Source: Lentisphaeria bacterium UBA7640
GTDB lineage: Bacteria > Verrucomicrobiota > Lentisphaeria > Victivallales > Victivallaceae
Reading direction: 5' to 3'
NCBI GenBank assembly: GCA_002483765.1
Contig: DLIO01000041.1
Location: 1-58,547 of the forward strand
DNA length: 58,547 nt
Positions within the stretch are counted from its first letter, which is position 1; each line of letters opens with the position of its first letter. Below the pieces are notes generated by a model. The model saw nothing but the letters and a program-made list of their open reading frames with translations, was not told where the DNA came from and ran no database searches. The position numbers were made by a program, and so were the translations under genes. Below are positions 1-8,329 of this stretch, piece after piece.

Positions 1-211
1 ATACGGGATCAAGATTCCTGAATTTAGGATGCTCTACCTCTTTTTTCAAGTCCAGTTTTTTCTTACCGGAAATACGCCCGTAACGTAAATATACAATTAA
101 TGAAGTGCCGTTCTCAAGAAATAAAGATTTAATTAATGATGTTATTAAATCGACATTGAAAAATTACCGGAAAAATTTGAAAACGAGATTAAATGAAGTA
201 GACAACGACAT

Positions 212-283
212 CCAAAAATGATTAACTCCAATTTTCTCTTTCCGCAAGAGTCCGGCGATATGTTGACCGCTATCGGCACACTC
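212..283 (-). pseudogene. Remnant of a Fic-family C-terminus
   Basis: On the minus strand the frame reads ...GQHIAGLLRKEKIGVNHFW, which matches the end of the winged-helix tail of the intact Fic protein at 1586-2662 (AAGLLRKEKIGVSHFF). At DNA level 214-256 and 1633-1675 agree at about 39 of 43 positions. Nothing else of a Fic gene is seen here. The rest of 1-437 has no convincing gene; two tiny overlapping reading frames near 308-406 are not supported by homology I recognise. Best read as debris of an earlier copy of the neighbouring Fic cassette. Confidence 0.6.
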
Positions 284-437
284 GCACAAAACTAGGCGTT
301 TTAAAACATGACAACTGCGAAACTGATTGAAGAAGAACCCGAGCAGATTGAACCAATTATGGTAAAAACATGAAGCTGTTGAAACTAATTTCCCGAACGC
401 CTCATGACCGGCTTTAAACGACGTAACTCAAATCTTC

Positions 438-468
438 AATTCGCGCGCGCATTATGCGCGCGCGAATT
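438..468. repeat. GC-rich palindrome, copy 1
   Basis: Perfect 13-bp inverted repeat AATTCGCGCGCGC around the 5-nt centre ATTAT. It lies 59 nt beyond the stop of the minus-strand exported protein gene. First of nine related elements in the window; preceded by an AACTC-containing flank and followed by TTAAGAAC like several others. No T-run follows, so it is not a textbook intrinsic terminator. Confidence 0.9.
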
Positions 469-527
469 TAAGAACAAAATTAGATTGATTGTGCGGCAAG
501 CGCTTATCAATCCTTAAGCATTACGCA

Positions 528-1451
528 TTATTTTTTTAGATCAATTATGTGTTTATCAAGCTTTTCTTGCGCTTGTTTCAACAAATGCACTTTGCGTCGC
601 ATCATGCTTTCTAATTCTATTTTATCGAGATATTTCTTGAAATAGTCAATGACTGCAATCAGATAAAATGACTGGTACTCATCTTCAAAATAGGTCTTAA
701 AGTAAGGCATAGATTTTTTCCCTACATAACGGCTTAATAACAAGAGGTAGTCATTGTATATTTTTTTGTCTTTAATCGGAAGTTCCGAAATGTTTTTCAC
801 TGCCAGGTCTGCGAGAGCGTGAGTTTGTTGTTCTGAAAGACTGCTGCTACTCGCTTCCAAGGTCGCAGAGAGCAATCCTTTATCAAAATATGGGCTGTCT
901 TTGTCGGAAAAGGTTGAGGCCATTTTCTCTAAATACTGATATATTCGGTTGTCAAAATAACCATTTTTAAACAAAAGATTAAGGCTTAAAATTCTTTTTG
1001 TTTGCTCAATAACATCCATGTTTGCTAGATGTTTGTACAAATAAATATGTTTGTCTTTATCCTGGTATGCCCACAATAAAAAGTATAAAGCACGTAGCTT
1101 AATATTTTTTGCGGAAAGTTCGGGTTGTTTTTTTATTTCAAGCTCGTACGCAACATATTGCTCATAAAAATTTACTCTATCTTCTCTAAAATCATCCAAT
1201 GTTGACTTCAGGTTGAATTCATTTTGAAAGTCGCCCTGAAACATTTGTTGTTTCAATAAATTGTCAATAAGTTCTTCCTTATTGAATTTTCCAAAACCTT
1301 GTTGAGGAATCAATATAGGGTGAGTGTCCTTATAACCAGCTGGCAACTTCGTTTTTACTTGACTTAAGATGGTATCTTGACCTAAAGCTACATTGCCAAT
1401 CAACAAACCAATAAACCCGATAACAAATAAAAACAGTACTCTTCTATTCAT
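528..1451 (-). CDS. Exported helical protein of unknown function
   Basis: Not recognised. The 307-residue product starts MNRRVLFLFVIGFIG with a clear signal peptide ending near ALGQ, followed by a charged, almost entirely alpha-helical body that looks like HEAT/TPR-type solenoid packing. The start is set at the ATG preceded by AAAGGAG nine bases upstream; a longer frame opening ten codons earlier lacks a ribosome site. It lies 134 nt downstream of the Fic gene on the same strand, with two hairpins between. The first 27 nt around the start are repeated identically at 3076-3102, evidence of a lost second copy. It is probably periplasmic. Confidence 0.75.
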   Translation of the reverse strand: MNRRVLFLFVIGFIGLLIGNVALGQDTILSQVKTKLPAGYKDTHPILIPQQGFGKFNKEELIDNLLKQQMFQGDFQNEFNLKSTLDDFREDRVNFYEQYVAYELEIKKQPELSAKNIKLRALYFLLWAYQDKDKHIYLYKHLANMDVIEQTKRILSLNLLFKNGYFDNRIYQYLEKMASTFSDKDSPYFDKGLLSATLEASSSSLSEQQTHALADLAVKNISELPIKDKKIYNDYLLLLSRYVGKKSMPYFKTYFEDEYQSFYLIAVIDYFKKYLDKIELESMMRRKVHLLKQAQEKLDKHIIDLKK

Positions 1452-1513
1452 GATTCGATTCTCCTTTAGAAGACTTTCCATCCCACATCAACCCTACAAA
1501 ACAAAAATAACGA

Positions 1514-1585
1514 TATGGGTAAATTATCGCCTTTTTTACCCATAACGACGAATATATGGGTAAATTGTTTCTTTTTTTACCCGTA
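1514..1585. repeat. Two tandem GGGTAAA hairpins
   Basis: Two direct repeats of about 41 nt, each an inverted repeat: TATGGGTAAA (1514-1523) with TTTACCCATA (1535-1544), and TATGGGTAAA (1555-1564) with TTTACCCGTA (1576-1585). They fill the gap between the Fic stop and the exported protein gene. Could be a processing or attenuation site between the two genes, or a protein-binding tandem operator. Confidence 0.7.
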
Positions 1586-2662
1586 TCACTGTTTGCTTTG
1601 GGTAAAAATATCAAATAATGGTTCATTCACGAAAAAATGACTAACTCCGATTTTCTCTTTCCGCAGAAGTCCGGCAGCGCTTAACTCTTCCAGATATTTT
1701 GCGGCAGTTTTCCGGGTGACCCTGAGATCACGTTCAATGAATTCGATTTTGGTGTAAGGATGACAAAAAAGATTATTTAAAAGATCATGACTATAAAACT
1801 TAAACTGATCACGTAATCGACGCTTGTAATCGGTCATAAGGGTACGAATCTGTGCTATTAGAGAAATAATGTCGATCGCTGTTTTCTCAATGCCGTCAAG
1901 CATGTAAAAAAGCCATTCTTCCCAATTATTATCATCTCGGACTTCTTGTAGCAACCGATAATACTCAGTCTTGTTTTGAATAATATAACGACTCAAATAA
2001 AGTACCGGAATATCTAATAATTTTTTGTGTACGAGATACAGAATGTTAACAATTCTGCCAGTTCTGCCGTTGCCGTCATAAAAAGGATGAATGCTTTCAA
2101 ACTGATAGTGGATCACCGCCATTTTTATCAAAGGATCAATCGTCGAAAGCGAGTCATCATTAATATATTTCTCCAGATTGTTCATGAGAGAAATAATATC
2201 TTCGTGATATTGGGGCGGTGTATAAATAGTTGCGCCGGTGCGTTCGTTTTTTAATTCGGTACCTGGTAGTTTTCTGAAACCTGCTTTGTTTTTCTCAAGT
2301 TCAGCCTGTATTTCAAGAATTGAATTATTAGTTAATAACCCTGTTTCGCTCACCAGTTGATTGCCTTTTTTAAGCGCGATCGTATAATTGTGAACCTCTT
2401 TGGCGGAAGCATTGGACATAAACTCTGAAAACAATTCTTCTTTGAATAACTCGTCATGGGTGGTAATGATATTTTCAACAGCAGAGCTATCTTTAGCTTC
2501 CTGTATCGTAAGCATATTGATAAGGATGTTTTGATTGGGAATAGTATGAGAAATCCCCTTCAACTCAGCTAGAGAACGGTTAGCCTGCAAACACTTCTTG
2601 AGAACCGTTGTTGTTTCAAGTTCTATATTGGGTGGCAGTAATGGCAGTATGAAATTACTCAT
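1586..2662 (-). CDS. Fic-family AMP-transferase with winged-helix tail
   Basis: Fic enzymes transfer AMP (or another nucleotide moiety) to hydroxyl groups of target proteins. This 358-residue protein has a Fic_N-type N-terminus, the complete catalytic motif HPFYDGNGRTGR at residues 192-203, and a C-terminal winged helix (about 285-350). An inhibitory-helix motif SSAVEN at residues 59-64 fits the [ST]xxxE[GN] pattern of self-inhibited Fic proteins, so it is probably autoinhibited and needs no separate antitoxin. AAGGAA seven bases before the ATG supports the start. All catalytic residues are present, so it should be active. It is upstream of, and probably co-transcribed with, the exported protein gene at 528-1451. 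Target unknown. Confidence 0.92.
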   Translation of the reverse strand: MSNFILPLLPPNIELETTTVLKKCLQANRSLAELKGISHTIPNQNILINMLTIQEAKDSSAVENIITTHDELFKEELFSEFMSNASAKEVHNYTIALKKGNQLVSETGLLTNNSILEIQAELEKNKAGFRKLPGTELKNERTGATIYTPPQYHEDIISLMNNLEKYINDDSLSTIDPLIKMAVIHYQFESIHPFYDGNGRTGRIVNILYLVHKKLLDIPVLYLSRYIIQNKTEYYRLLQEVRDDNNWEEWLFYMLDGIEKTAIDIISLIAQIRTLMTDYKRRLRDQFKFYSHDLLNNLFCHPYTKIEFIERDLRVTRKTAAKYLEELSAAGLLRKEKIGVSHFFVNEPLFDIFTQSKQ

Positions 2663-3015
2663 AACTCGGTTCCTTCAAATATCTTGTGGATTTTGTACTA
2701 GCTATTTTCCATAATGATGTGTAAAAATTCATCCAAAATATACTTTACCATTCAAAGACGGCTTTGCCAATGGTGCATAAACGTTTCATTAGCAGACAAG
2801 GCAAGCCAGAAATGGGGCATATATGTTTTTTGTTTACATCTGGCTTGTTTTAAGATATTTATGTTTTTGGGTTTGGGTTTGGGCTTTTCTGAACAATGCT
2901 AATTTTTTTTACTATTTGCGTGCAGTCAGGAAGCGGATTGAAGGATTTGTGAATTTAATGGTCAAAGAGTATTGTTTTTCCTCTCGGACAATTCCCATCC
3001 CAACGGGGAAGATTT
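2663..3015. other. Intergenic, no gene seen
   Basis: AT-rich stretch between the Fic gene and the remnant of the exported protein gene. Plus-strand frames here have no ribosome site and no recognisable product. Probably contains the Fic promoter (minus strand), but I see no convincing boxes. Confidence 0.4.
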
Positions 3016-3102
3016 TTATTCTTCACTGGATTTCTTTTCCGACGGAAAGGGAATTGCTAAGAATGGAGCCATACATACTCTTCTATTCATGATTCGATTC
3101 TC
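3016..3102 (-). pseudogene. Remnant: start of a second exported protein gene
   Basis: 27 nt (3076-3102) are identical to 1437-1463, covering part of the ribosome site and the first five codons (MNRRV) of the exported protein at 528-1451. After those codons the frame diverges (CMAPFLAIPFP...) and stops after 24 codons at 3016. It looks like the 5' stub of a lost paralogue. Together with the Fic remnant at 212-283 it implies that an exported-protein/Fic pair was once repeated. Confidence 0.6.
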
Positions 3103-3115
3103 TTTCTGAAAAAAA

Positions 3116-3760
3116 TCATTGTAACAAAACTTTGGGTTTTTGATATTTTCTGTCGGCAGGAGTTTGCGTACTAAACAGAAAAGATATTGCGCATGCTAAC
3201 ATGAGTATTCCCATTATTACATAAAAAATAGAAGTTATGTTGTTTGGCTTAATCTGATTTGAAATGTAATACTCATTGATTCCATCAACTATTGTCTTTA
3301 ATAGATGACTGTTTTTTGACTTTTTTAACTTTATTTGACCAGAACCCATCCAGGTCTGCATAGAAATCTGTAATTCTGTTTTTTCCTCTGTCAAGACGAT
3401 TTTCGACAAGCGTTCTTCGAATGTAATATTATTCTTGTTGAGCGAAAAAATGAGTGCATTTCTGAAAGAATCGTCGTGAATCCCAATCAAAATATATCCT
3501 TTCATTTGAATCCAAAAGAATATCAGCAAGCAGATGAGCATAATTGGATTAATCCAAACTAAAGGCGGTGCACCCGAAAGACCGAGGTTGCTTAATATTT
3601 TAACAAAATAAACGAATCGAGCGGAAAATACCAAAATTATAAAACAGAAAAAATAGCGGGAAGGCAAAAGAAGTGGTCGTTTTTGCAAGATGACTTTCAA
3701 GCCAATACAGAGGAAAAATACGGCCATAGAAAAGAATAGGAAAGTAAAATAAATTTTCAT
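3116..3760 (-). CDS. Membrane protein of unknown function
   Basis: Not recognised. The 214-residue product begins MKIYFTFLFF and has about four hydrophobic segments (roughly residues 3-22, 32-50, 65-85 and 178-197) with a soluble stretch of about 90 residues between the third and fourth. AAGGAA upstream of the second ATG decides the start over one ten codons earlier. The topology, with a mid-length cytoplasmic or periplasmic insert between TM3 and TM4, resembles small PH-like membrane proteins, but I cannot assign a family. It lies in the accessory patch with the Fic cassette, AT-rich and lysine-rich compared with the fab genes downstream. Confidence 0.7.
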   Translation of the reverse strand: MKIYFTFLFFSMAVFFLCIGLKVILQKRPLLLPSRYFFCFIILVFSARFVYFVKILSNLGLSGAPPLVWINPIMLICLLIFFWIQMKGYILIGIHDDSFRNALIFSLNKNNITFEERLSKIVLTEEKTELQISMQTWMGSGQIKLKKSKNSHLLKTIVDGINEYYISNQIKPNNITSIFYVIMGILMLACAISFLFSTQTPADRKYQKPKVLLQ

Positions 3761-4066
3761 TATGTTCCTTAATATGTAGCGAAAAATCACTAGCCAGTAG
3801 GTTGTTATAAATTACTCTTAATATGATGTAATATATTCGAGTTCAAGTAAAAAACAAATGTAACTTACCCTTACAACCTAAATTATAGCTATTTGCGGTT
3901 CGGCTTATCGCGGTTTGGTATTCATCGTGCCAGACTGATGCTCGATTTTCTCGATTCGCCTTCCAATTTCATTTTTTGAACATCAGGGTCTGAAAAAATC
4001 TTCTTTTAGTTATCTGTTATTTTTTTTGAACTTTTGAGTTTTAGCGCTCAAAGATGTGTTGTCATG
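3761..4066. other. Divergent intergenic region
   Basis: No gene seen. It separates the minus-strand membrane protein from the fab genes. An imperfect inverted repeat, CAGACTGATG (3931-3940) with CATCAGGGTCTG (3981-3992), pairs 10 bp with a 2-nt bulge around a 40-nt loop; no T-run follows. Probably holds promoters for both directions. Confidence 0.35.
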
Positions 4067-4095
4067 TTGAAAAAATGCATTGATACAGGTATAGT
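4067..4095 (+). promoter_or_regulatory. Sigma-70-like promoter of the fab block
   Basis: TTGAAA (4067-4072), 17-nt spacer, TATAGT (4090-4095). Each box has five of six consensus bases. Transcription would start near 4102, about 40 nt before the KAS start codon. Confidence 0.6.
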
Positions 4096-4140
4096 TAAAA
4101 GCTATTATTGCATAGAAAGATTTCAAAACTAGGAAACAAT

Positions 4141-5373
4141 ATGAGCAGAGTTTTTATCACCGGCAGGGGGCTTATTACCCCGCTTGGAAACGGTTTACAA
4201 GTTAATGAAGAAGCGCTCCGAGCAGGGCGTTCTGGAACTGTTTTCGTGAAAGAGTGGCGCGCTCGCGGACTGGATAGTCAGGTGGCTGGCGTGGCCGATG
4301 AAGATCCGCCGTGTCCGTTGCTCGATAAAAAGCGTAAACGTTTTACTCCGGCCAATGCTCGTATGGCGGTAGGTGCGGTTTATGAAGCGCTCCAGGAAGC
4401 GAAATTGGGGCCGGAAGAGATCAAACAACAGAAAATTGCCGTCATTGGCGGGGTTGCCGGCAGTAATTATGAAGAGATGTACGACAATGCTGACGCGTTC
4501 AACAAGACTGGGCGTTTACGCAGTGTGCTGACTTTTATTGTTCCCCGCGCGATGGCTTCATCGGCGGTTTCCAACCTTTCACTGATCTTTGGCTTCAAGG
4601 GCGAAAGTTATGACATCAGTTCGGCGTGTTCAAGTAGCGCTCACGCAGTTTTACAGGGAACCCGGTTGATTCGTTCTGGCGAATACGATATTGTGGTTTG
4701 TGGTGGCGCGGAAGAGTTGAACTGGGTTCACGCTCTGGGGTTTATGGCGATGCGTGCGTTATCGCGCAAATATAATGATAATCCATCGATAGCCAGTCGT
4801 CCATTTGACACTGAACGCGACGGTTTTGTGATCGCCGAAGGTGCGGGTTGGGTAGTTTTAGAGTCTGAAGCCAGTATCCGGCGGCGCAATGTTCGGCCGA
4901 TTTGCGAAATCACTGGTTACGGTGCGAACAGCAACTGTACCGACATGGTACAACCCGATGCGGAAGCAACTTCCGACGTGGTGCGCATGGCGCTTAAATC
5001 CGCTAATCTGCAGGCCAAAGATATTCAATACATCAATACACACGGCACTGCTACCGGCATTGGCGATCCGGTTGAAATGGATGCGCTCAAAGATATTTTC
5101 GGCGGTAACAGTCCCGCGATTAACAGTACAAAATCGATGACTGGACACATGATTGGAGCTACCGGTGCAGTGGAGGTGATTTATTCCTCCATGATGATGG
5201 AAAAAAACTTTATCTGTCCGTCGATAAATCTGGATAACCCAGAACCTGCGTTTGACTGGGCCGATTTGGTGCGTAGTTGCCGCAATGACGTCAAGGTGAC
5301 TCATGCGTTGAGTAACAGTTTTGCATTTGGCGGCACTAATGTTTGTTTAGTATTGTCTTCAATGGAGCGTTGA
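4141..5373 (+). CDS. fabF: Beta-ketoacyl-ACP synthase (KAS II type)
   Basis: Condenses an acyl thioester with malonyl-ACP in fatty-acid elongation, in the cytoplasm. The 410-residue protein carries the KAS triad: Cys163 in SSACSSSA, His301 in NTHGTATG and His336 in MTGHMIGATG, nearly the E. coli FabF spacing. The ATG at 4141 is preceded by AGGAAAC; an in-frame codon 33 nt upstream lacks a ribosome site. It opens the fab block, separated by 5 nt from lipA. A second, more canonical FabF is encoded at 8675-9919, so this one may serve a special product (for example the octanoyl supply for lipoate, or a secondary lipid); its link with lipA is suggestive but not proof. Gene symbol is by family only. 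Confidence 0.88.
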   Translation: MSRVFITGRGLITPLGNGLQVNEEALRAGRSGTVFVKEWRARGLDSQVAGVADEDPPCPLLDKKRKRFTPANARMAVGAVYEALQEAKLGPEEIKQQKIAVIGGVAGSNYEEMYDNADAFNKTGRLRSVLTFIVPRAMASSAVSNLSLIFGFKGESYDISSACSSSAHAVLQGTRLIRSGEYDIVVCGGAEELNWVHALGFMAMRALSRKYNDNPSIASRPFDTERDGFVIAEGAGWVVLESEASIRRRNVRPICEITGYGANSNCTDMVQPDAEATSDVVRMALKSANLQAKDIQYINTHGTATGIGDPVEMDALKDIFGGNSPAINSTKSMTGHMIGATGAVEVIYSSMMMEKNFICPSINLDNPEPAFDWADLVRSCRNDVKVTHALSNSFAFGGTNVCLVLSSMER

Positions 5374-5378
5374 GTACT

Positions 5379-6254
5379 ATGGCTGGTAATTCATTCCGCG
5401 GCAAACTTCCGCCGTGGATTCGTATCAAAGTTAATTGTGGCAATGCCCGTGAAGAAGTCGCTACCATTTTATCTGACCTGAAACTAAATACCGTTTGCGC
5501 GAGCGCACAGTGTCCGAATTTGAATGAATGTTGGCACAAACATACTGCGACTTTTATGATTCTTGGCGATCACTGTACTCGCAACTGCCGTTTTTGTGCG
5601 GTTTTACATTCGCCAACACCACTACTGCCAGATCCCGAAGAGCCTGAACGCGTCGCTATTGCTGCCGCCAAGATGAACCTGAAATTTATTGTCGTCACTA
5701 GCGTTACACGCGATGATTTGCCAGATGGCGGAGCAGAACATTTTGCCGCGACGATACGGGCTTTGCATAAAGTTCTTCCGGAATCTGGAGTTGAAGTTTT
5801 GACTCCGGATTTTAATGAGGTACGCGAACATCTGAATATTGTCCTTGATGCGCGACCATCAGTTTTTAATCATAATATTGAAACCGTCGAACGTTTGGCC
5901 AGTAAAATTCGAAATCGTGCAACCTATCGGCGTAGTTTAAGGGTTTTGGCAATGGCAGCCGAATACGGTGGCATTCCCGTGAAGTCTGGTCTGATGGTTG
6001 GCTTGGGTGAGACTGATGACGAAGTGCTTCAGGCATTGCGCGATTTGCGCGCTTCCGGAGTCAGCGTCTTGACTATCGGACAATATTTGCCGCCTTCAGG
6101 AGAACACTGGAAGCTTGAGCGTTATGTAGAACCCGAGAAGTTTGAGGAATGGCGTAAGATTGCTCTTGAATTAGGTTTTAAAGCTGTCGCCAGTGCGCCG
6201 TTGGTGCGCAGTTCCTATCACGCCGGCGAGCTGGTTAAATTCGCGCGCGCATAA
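5379..6254 (+). CDS. lipA: Lipoyl synthase
   Basis: Radical-SAM enzyme that inserts two sulfur atoms into protein-bound octanoyl groups. The 291-residue product has both iron-sulfur motifs: Cys40/45/51 (CASAQCPNLNEC, auxiliary cluster) and Cys66/70/73 (CTRNCRFC, radical-SAM cluster), and the C-terminal RSSY at 277-280 that ligates the auxiliary cluster. The start at 5379 is chosen because it aligns with the family N-terminus and lies just after the KAS stop. The last codons (FARA and stop) are inside the GC-rich palindrome at 6237-6269, so the palindrome sets the C-terminus. No lipB is seen next to it. Confidence 0.95.
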   Translation: MAGNSFRGKLPPWIRIKVNCGNAREEVATILSDLKLNTVCASAQCPNLNECWHKHTATFMILGDHCTRNCRFCAVLHSPTPLLPDPEEPERVAIAAAKMNLKFIVVTSVTRDDLPDGGAEHFAATIRALHKVLPESGVEVLTPDFNEVREHLNIVLDARPSVFNHNIETVERLASKIRNRATYRRSLRVLAMAAEYGGIPVKSGLMVGLGETDDEVLQALRDLRASGVSVLTIGQYLPPSGEHWKLERYVEPEKFEEWRKIALELGFKAVASAPLVRSSYHAGELVKFARA

Positions 6255-6269
6255 TGCGCGCGTGAATTT
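6237..6269 (+). repeat. GC-rich palindrome, copy 2 (overlaps lipA end)
   Basis: Arms AAATTCGCGCGCGC and GCGCGCGTGAATTT around ATAAT. The single departure from symmetry is a G opposite T, which pairs as G-U in plus-strand RNA only. The stop codon TAA of lipA falls in the loop. Confidence 0.9.
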
Positions 6270-6275
6270 AAGAAT

Positions 6276-6303
6276 TTGAAAAAAGACTTGAGAATGCTAT
6301 TTT
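6276..6303 (+). promoter_or_regulatory. Candidate promoter of fabD
   Basis: TTGAAA (6276-6281), 16-nt spacer, TATTTT (6298-6303), immediately after the palindrome that ends lipA and about 115 nt before the fabD start. The -10 box is weak. Confidence 0.4.
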
Positions 6304-6416
6304 AGGAAGTTTTTTCCGTTCAAGAGCTATTTATAAATGTCACGATTAATATCGAATCGCTCTTATTTTTAAAATTAGTAAATATCAAAAATAAAGAAAT
6401 AATTGAAGGATTGTGG

Positions 6417-7319
6417 ATGAAACCAATATTTGTGTTTTCTGGACAAGGCGCTCAAGCTGTTGGCATGGGGCAAGATTTGTGTGAAGCTAGCCCAGCTGCG
6501 GCAGCGATTTTCGCGGAAGCTGATAAAGTCTTGGGCTGGAAGGTCAGTGAACTTTGTTTTCATGGACCGGAAGAAAAACTGACCGAAAGTATTTTTTGCC
6601 AGCCGGCCATTTATACCATGAGTTGTGCTGCATTAGCGGCTTATCGCGAAAAACATCCCGAAGTAAAACCGTTAGCCTGTGCTGGACTGAGTTTAGGCGA
6701 GTATGGAGCGTTGTATGCTGGCGGAGCGTTTTCGTTTGCTGATGGGTTAAAATTAGTGGCCGAACGTGCGGAATTGATGGATAAAGCCTGTAAAGAGAGC
6801 GAAGGCGCTATGGCTAGCGTGCTCGGTGGCGATGCGGATATTATTCGCGAAGTCTGTGCCGAATGTGATATTGATATTGCTAATTACAACAGCCCTGGAC
6901 AAATCGTCATTAGCGGTGCCGCGGATAAAGTTGCAAATGCAATTGCTATGCTCAAAGAAAGAGGTTTGCGTAAAGTTATTCCCTTAAAAGTTGCCGGTGC
7001 ATATCATTCAAGGATGATGGCAAAATCAGGTAAGGCGTTAAAAGCCGTACTGAACAATAGTACGATTAATTTACCAGAAATTCCGGTTTATCATAATTTT
7101 TCGGCTAAGCCATCAAATAGCCAAGATGAACTGTTAGCAAACCTTGAACGGCAAGTTGCGGGTAGTGTTCGCTGGGTCGAATGTGTGACCGCGATGGCTG
7201 AACTTGGAGCTGACACTATGATTGAATTTGGACCCGGTAATGTTTTAACCGGTCTTTTAAAACGAACGATTCCCGAAATTAAAGGGATTAATATCAACAA
7301 TGTTGACGGACTGAACTAA
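6417..7319 (+). CDS. fabD: Malonyl-CoA:ACP transacylase
   Basis: Loads malonyl groups onto ACP for fatty-acid synthesis. The 300-residue protein has GQGAQ near the N-terminus, the nucleophile elbow GLSLGEY with Ser92, and His197 in AYHSRMM, the same spacing as E. coli FabD (Ser92/His201). GAAGGA six bases before the ATG at 6417 fixes the start; an in-frame TTG six bases earlier is too close. It is followed by fabG after 23 nt, the common fabD-fabG-acpP-fabF order. Confidence 0.96.
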   Translation: MKPIFVFSGQGAQAVGMGQDLCEASPAAAAIFAEADKVLGWKVSELCFHGPEEKLTESIFCQPAIYTMSCAALAAYREKHPEVKPLACAGLSLGEYGALYAGGAFSFADGLKLVAERAELMDKACKESEGAMASVLGGDADIIREVCAECDIDIANYNSPGQIVISGAADKVANAIAMLKERGLRKVIPLKVAGAYHSRMMAKSGKALKAVLNNSTINLPEIPVYHNFSAKPSNSQDELLANLERQVAGSVRWVECVTAMAELGADTMIEFGPGNVLTGLLKRTIPEIKGININNVDGLN

Positions 7320-7342
7320 CAAACAGAAGGAGAAACCTGTAA

Positions 7343-8086
7343 ATGGGAACGTTAAACGGAAAAGTTGTCTTAGTAACCGGCGGTGCACGTGGAATCGGTA
7401 AAGCGATTTGCGAACGTCTCGCTGCAGAAGGCGCATCTTTGGCAATTCTGGATATCATGCTTGATGTCGCGGAATCCTGCGCCAATGAGTTCAAGAGCAA
7501 AGGCGTAGAAGCGGTCGCAGTTGCTGCTAACGTCGCCAAAATGGCAGACGCCGAACGCGCAGTAAGTGAAGTTATCGCGAAATACGGGAAAATTGATATT
7601 CTAGTCAATAACGCTGGCATCACTCGTGATAATTTGATTATGCGAATGAGTGAAGAAGAGTGGGATTCGGTGATCGCGGTTAACCTGAAAGGTACGTTCA
7701 ACTGCGTTAAAGCGGCGGTACGGCCAATGATGAAAGCACGCAGCGGCAAGATCATCAATATCGCCTCAGTCGTCGGTCGCATGGGAAATGCGGGACAAGC
7801 AAATTACGTGGCCAGTAAAGCTGGAGTAATCGGGCTAACTAAAACTATTGCTAAAGAGCTTGGTTCACGCAATATCACCGCCAATGCCGTTGCTCCTGGC
7901 TATATTATCACCGATATGACCAAAGATCTGTCAGATGCGGCAAAAGATGCTTTTTCAAGCATCATACCGCTGAAACGTGGTGGAACAGCTGAAGATGTGG
8001 CAAATGTCGTATACTTCCTAAGTTCGCCAGATTCCGATTATGTCAGTGGGCAAGTCATCGGTGTTGATGGCGGCATGTATATGTAA
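7343..8086 (+). CDS. fabG: 3-oxoacyl-ACP reductase
   Basis: NADPH-dependent reduction of beta-ketoacyl-ACP, second step of each elongation round. Short-chain dehydrogenase of 247 residues with TGGARGIG (cofactor loop), NNAG, and the catalytic set Ser142, Tyr155 and Lys159 (YVASK). A GAAGGAGAAA ribosome site precedes the ATG. Length and motifs are typical. It lies between fabD and acpP, so the fatty-acid role is favoured over other short-chain dehydrogenases. Confidence 0.95.
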   Translation: MGTLNGKVVLVTGGARGIGKAICERLAAEGASLAILDIMLDVAESCANEFKSKGVEAVAVAANVAKMADAERAVSEVIAKYGKIDILVNNAGITRDNLIMRMSEEEWDSVIAVNLKGTFNCVKAAVRPMMKARSGKIINIASVVGRMGNAGQANYVASKAGVIGLTKTIAKELGSRNITANAVAPGYIITDMTKDLSDAAKDAFSSIIPLKRGGTAEDVANVVYFLSSPDSDYVSGQVIGVDGGMYM

Positions 8087-8217
8087 GGAATTGCCCGTAA
8101 ATGACCTGAGGTTTTTGATTTTATTTTAACTTTTAACCACAAAGTTATTGTCGAAAATCAAGCAGGTTATTTCGCTTCAATCCCTGACTATAGAAAATTT
8201 ATGATGTTTTTTAAAAA

Positions 8218-8236
8218 AAGATATTTGAAATATCTT
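8218..8236. repeat. Small hairpin between fabG and acpP
   Basis: AAGATATT and AATATCTT around a 3-nt loop in the 243-nt gap between fabG and acpP. No T-run follows, so it is not a clear terminator; it may be part of a leader that sets the high expression usual for acpP. Confidence 0.35.
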
Positions 8237-8329
8237 AAAGCAGTGGCAAGTTAAGCGATGTAATTACATTGTCGAAAAAACAATATTAGAACAAGAACCA
8301 AAACGATAACCTTAAATAAGGAGGCTAAA

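Noticed and set aside
438..468. Palindromes as classical rho-independent terminators
   Set aside because: None of the nine is followed by a T-run on the relevant strand, unlike the true terminator after acpP at 8601-8637.
2714..3092. Two plus-strand frames upstream of the Fic gene
   Set aside because: No ribosome sites, low-complexity aromatic translation, and one overlaps the minus-strand remnant of the exported gene.
4858..5304. Long minus-strand frame inside the KAS gene
   Set aside because: It is the complement of conserved KAS coding sequence with all active-site motifs on the plus strand.
7294..7782. 162-codon minus-strand frame inside fabG
   Set aside because: Shadow of fabG, whose cofactor and catalytic motifs are all on the plus strand; no start signal of its own.
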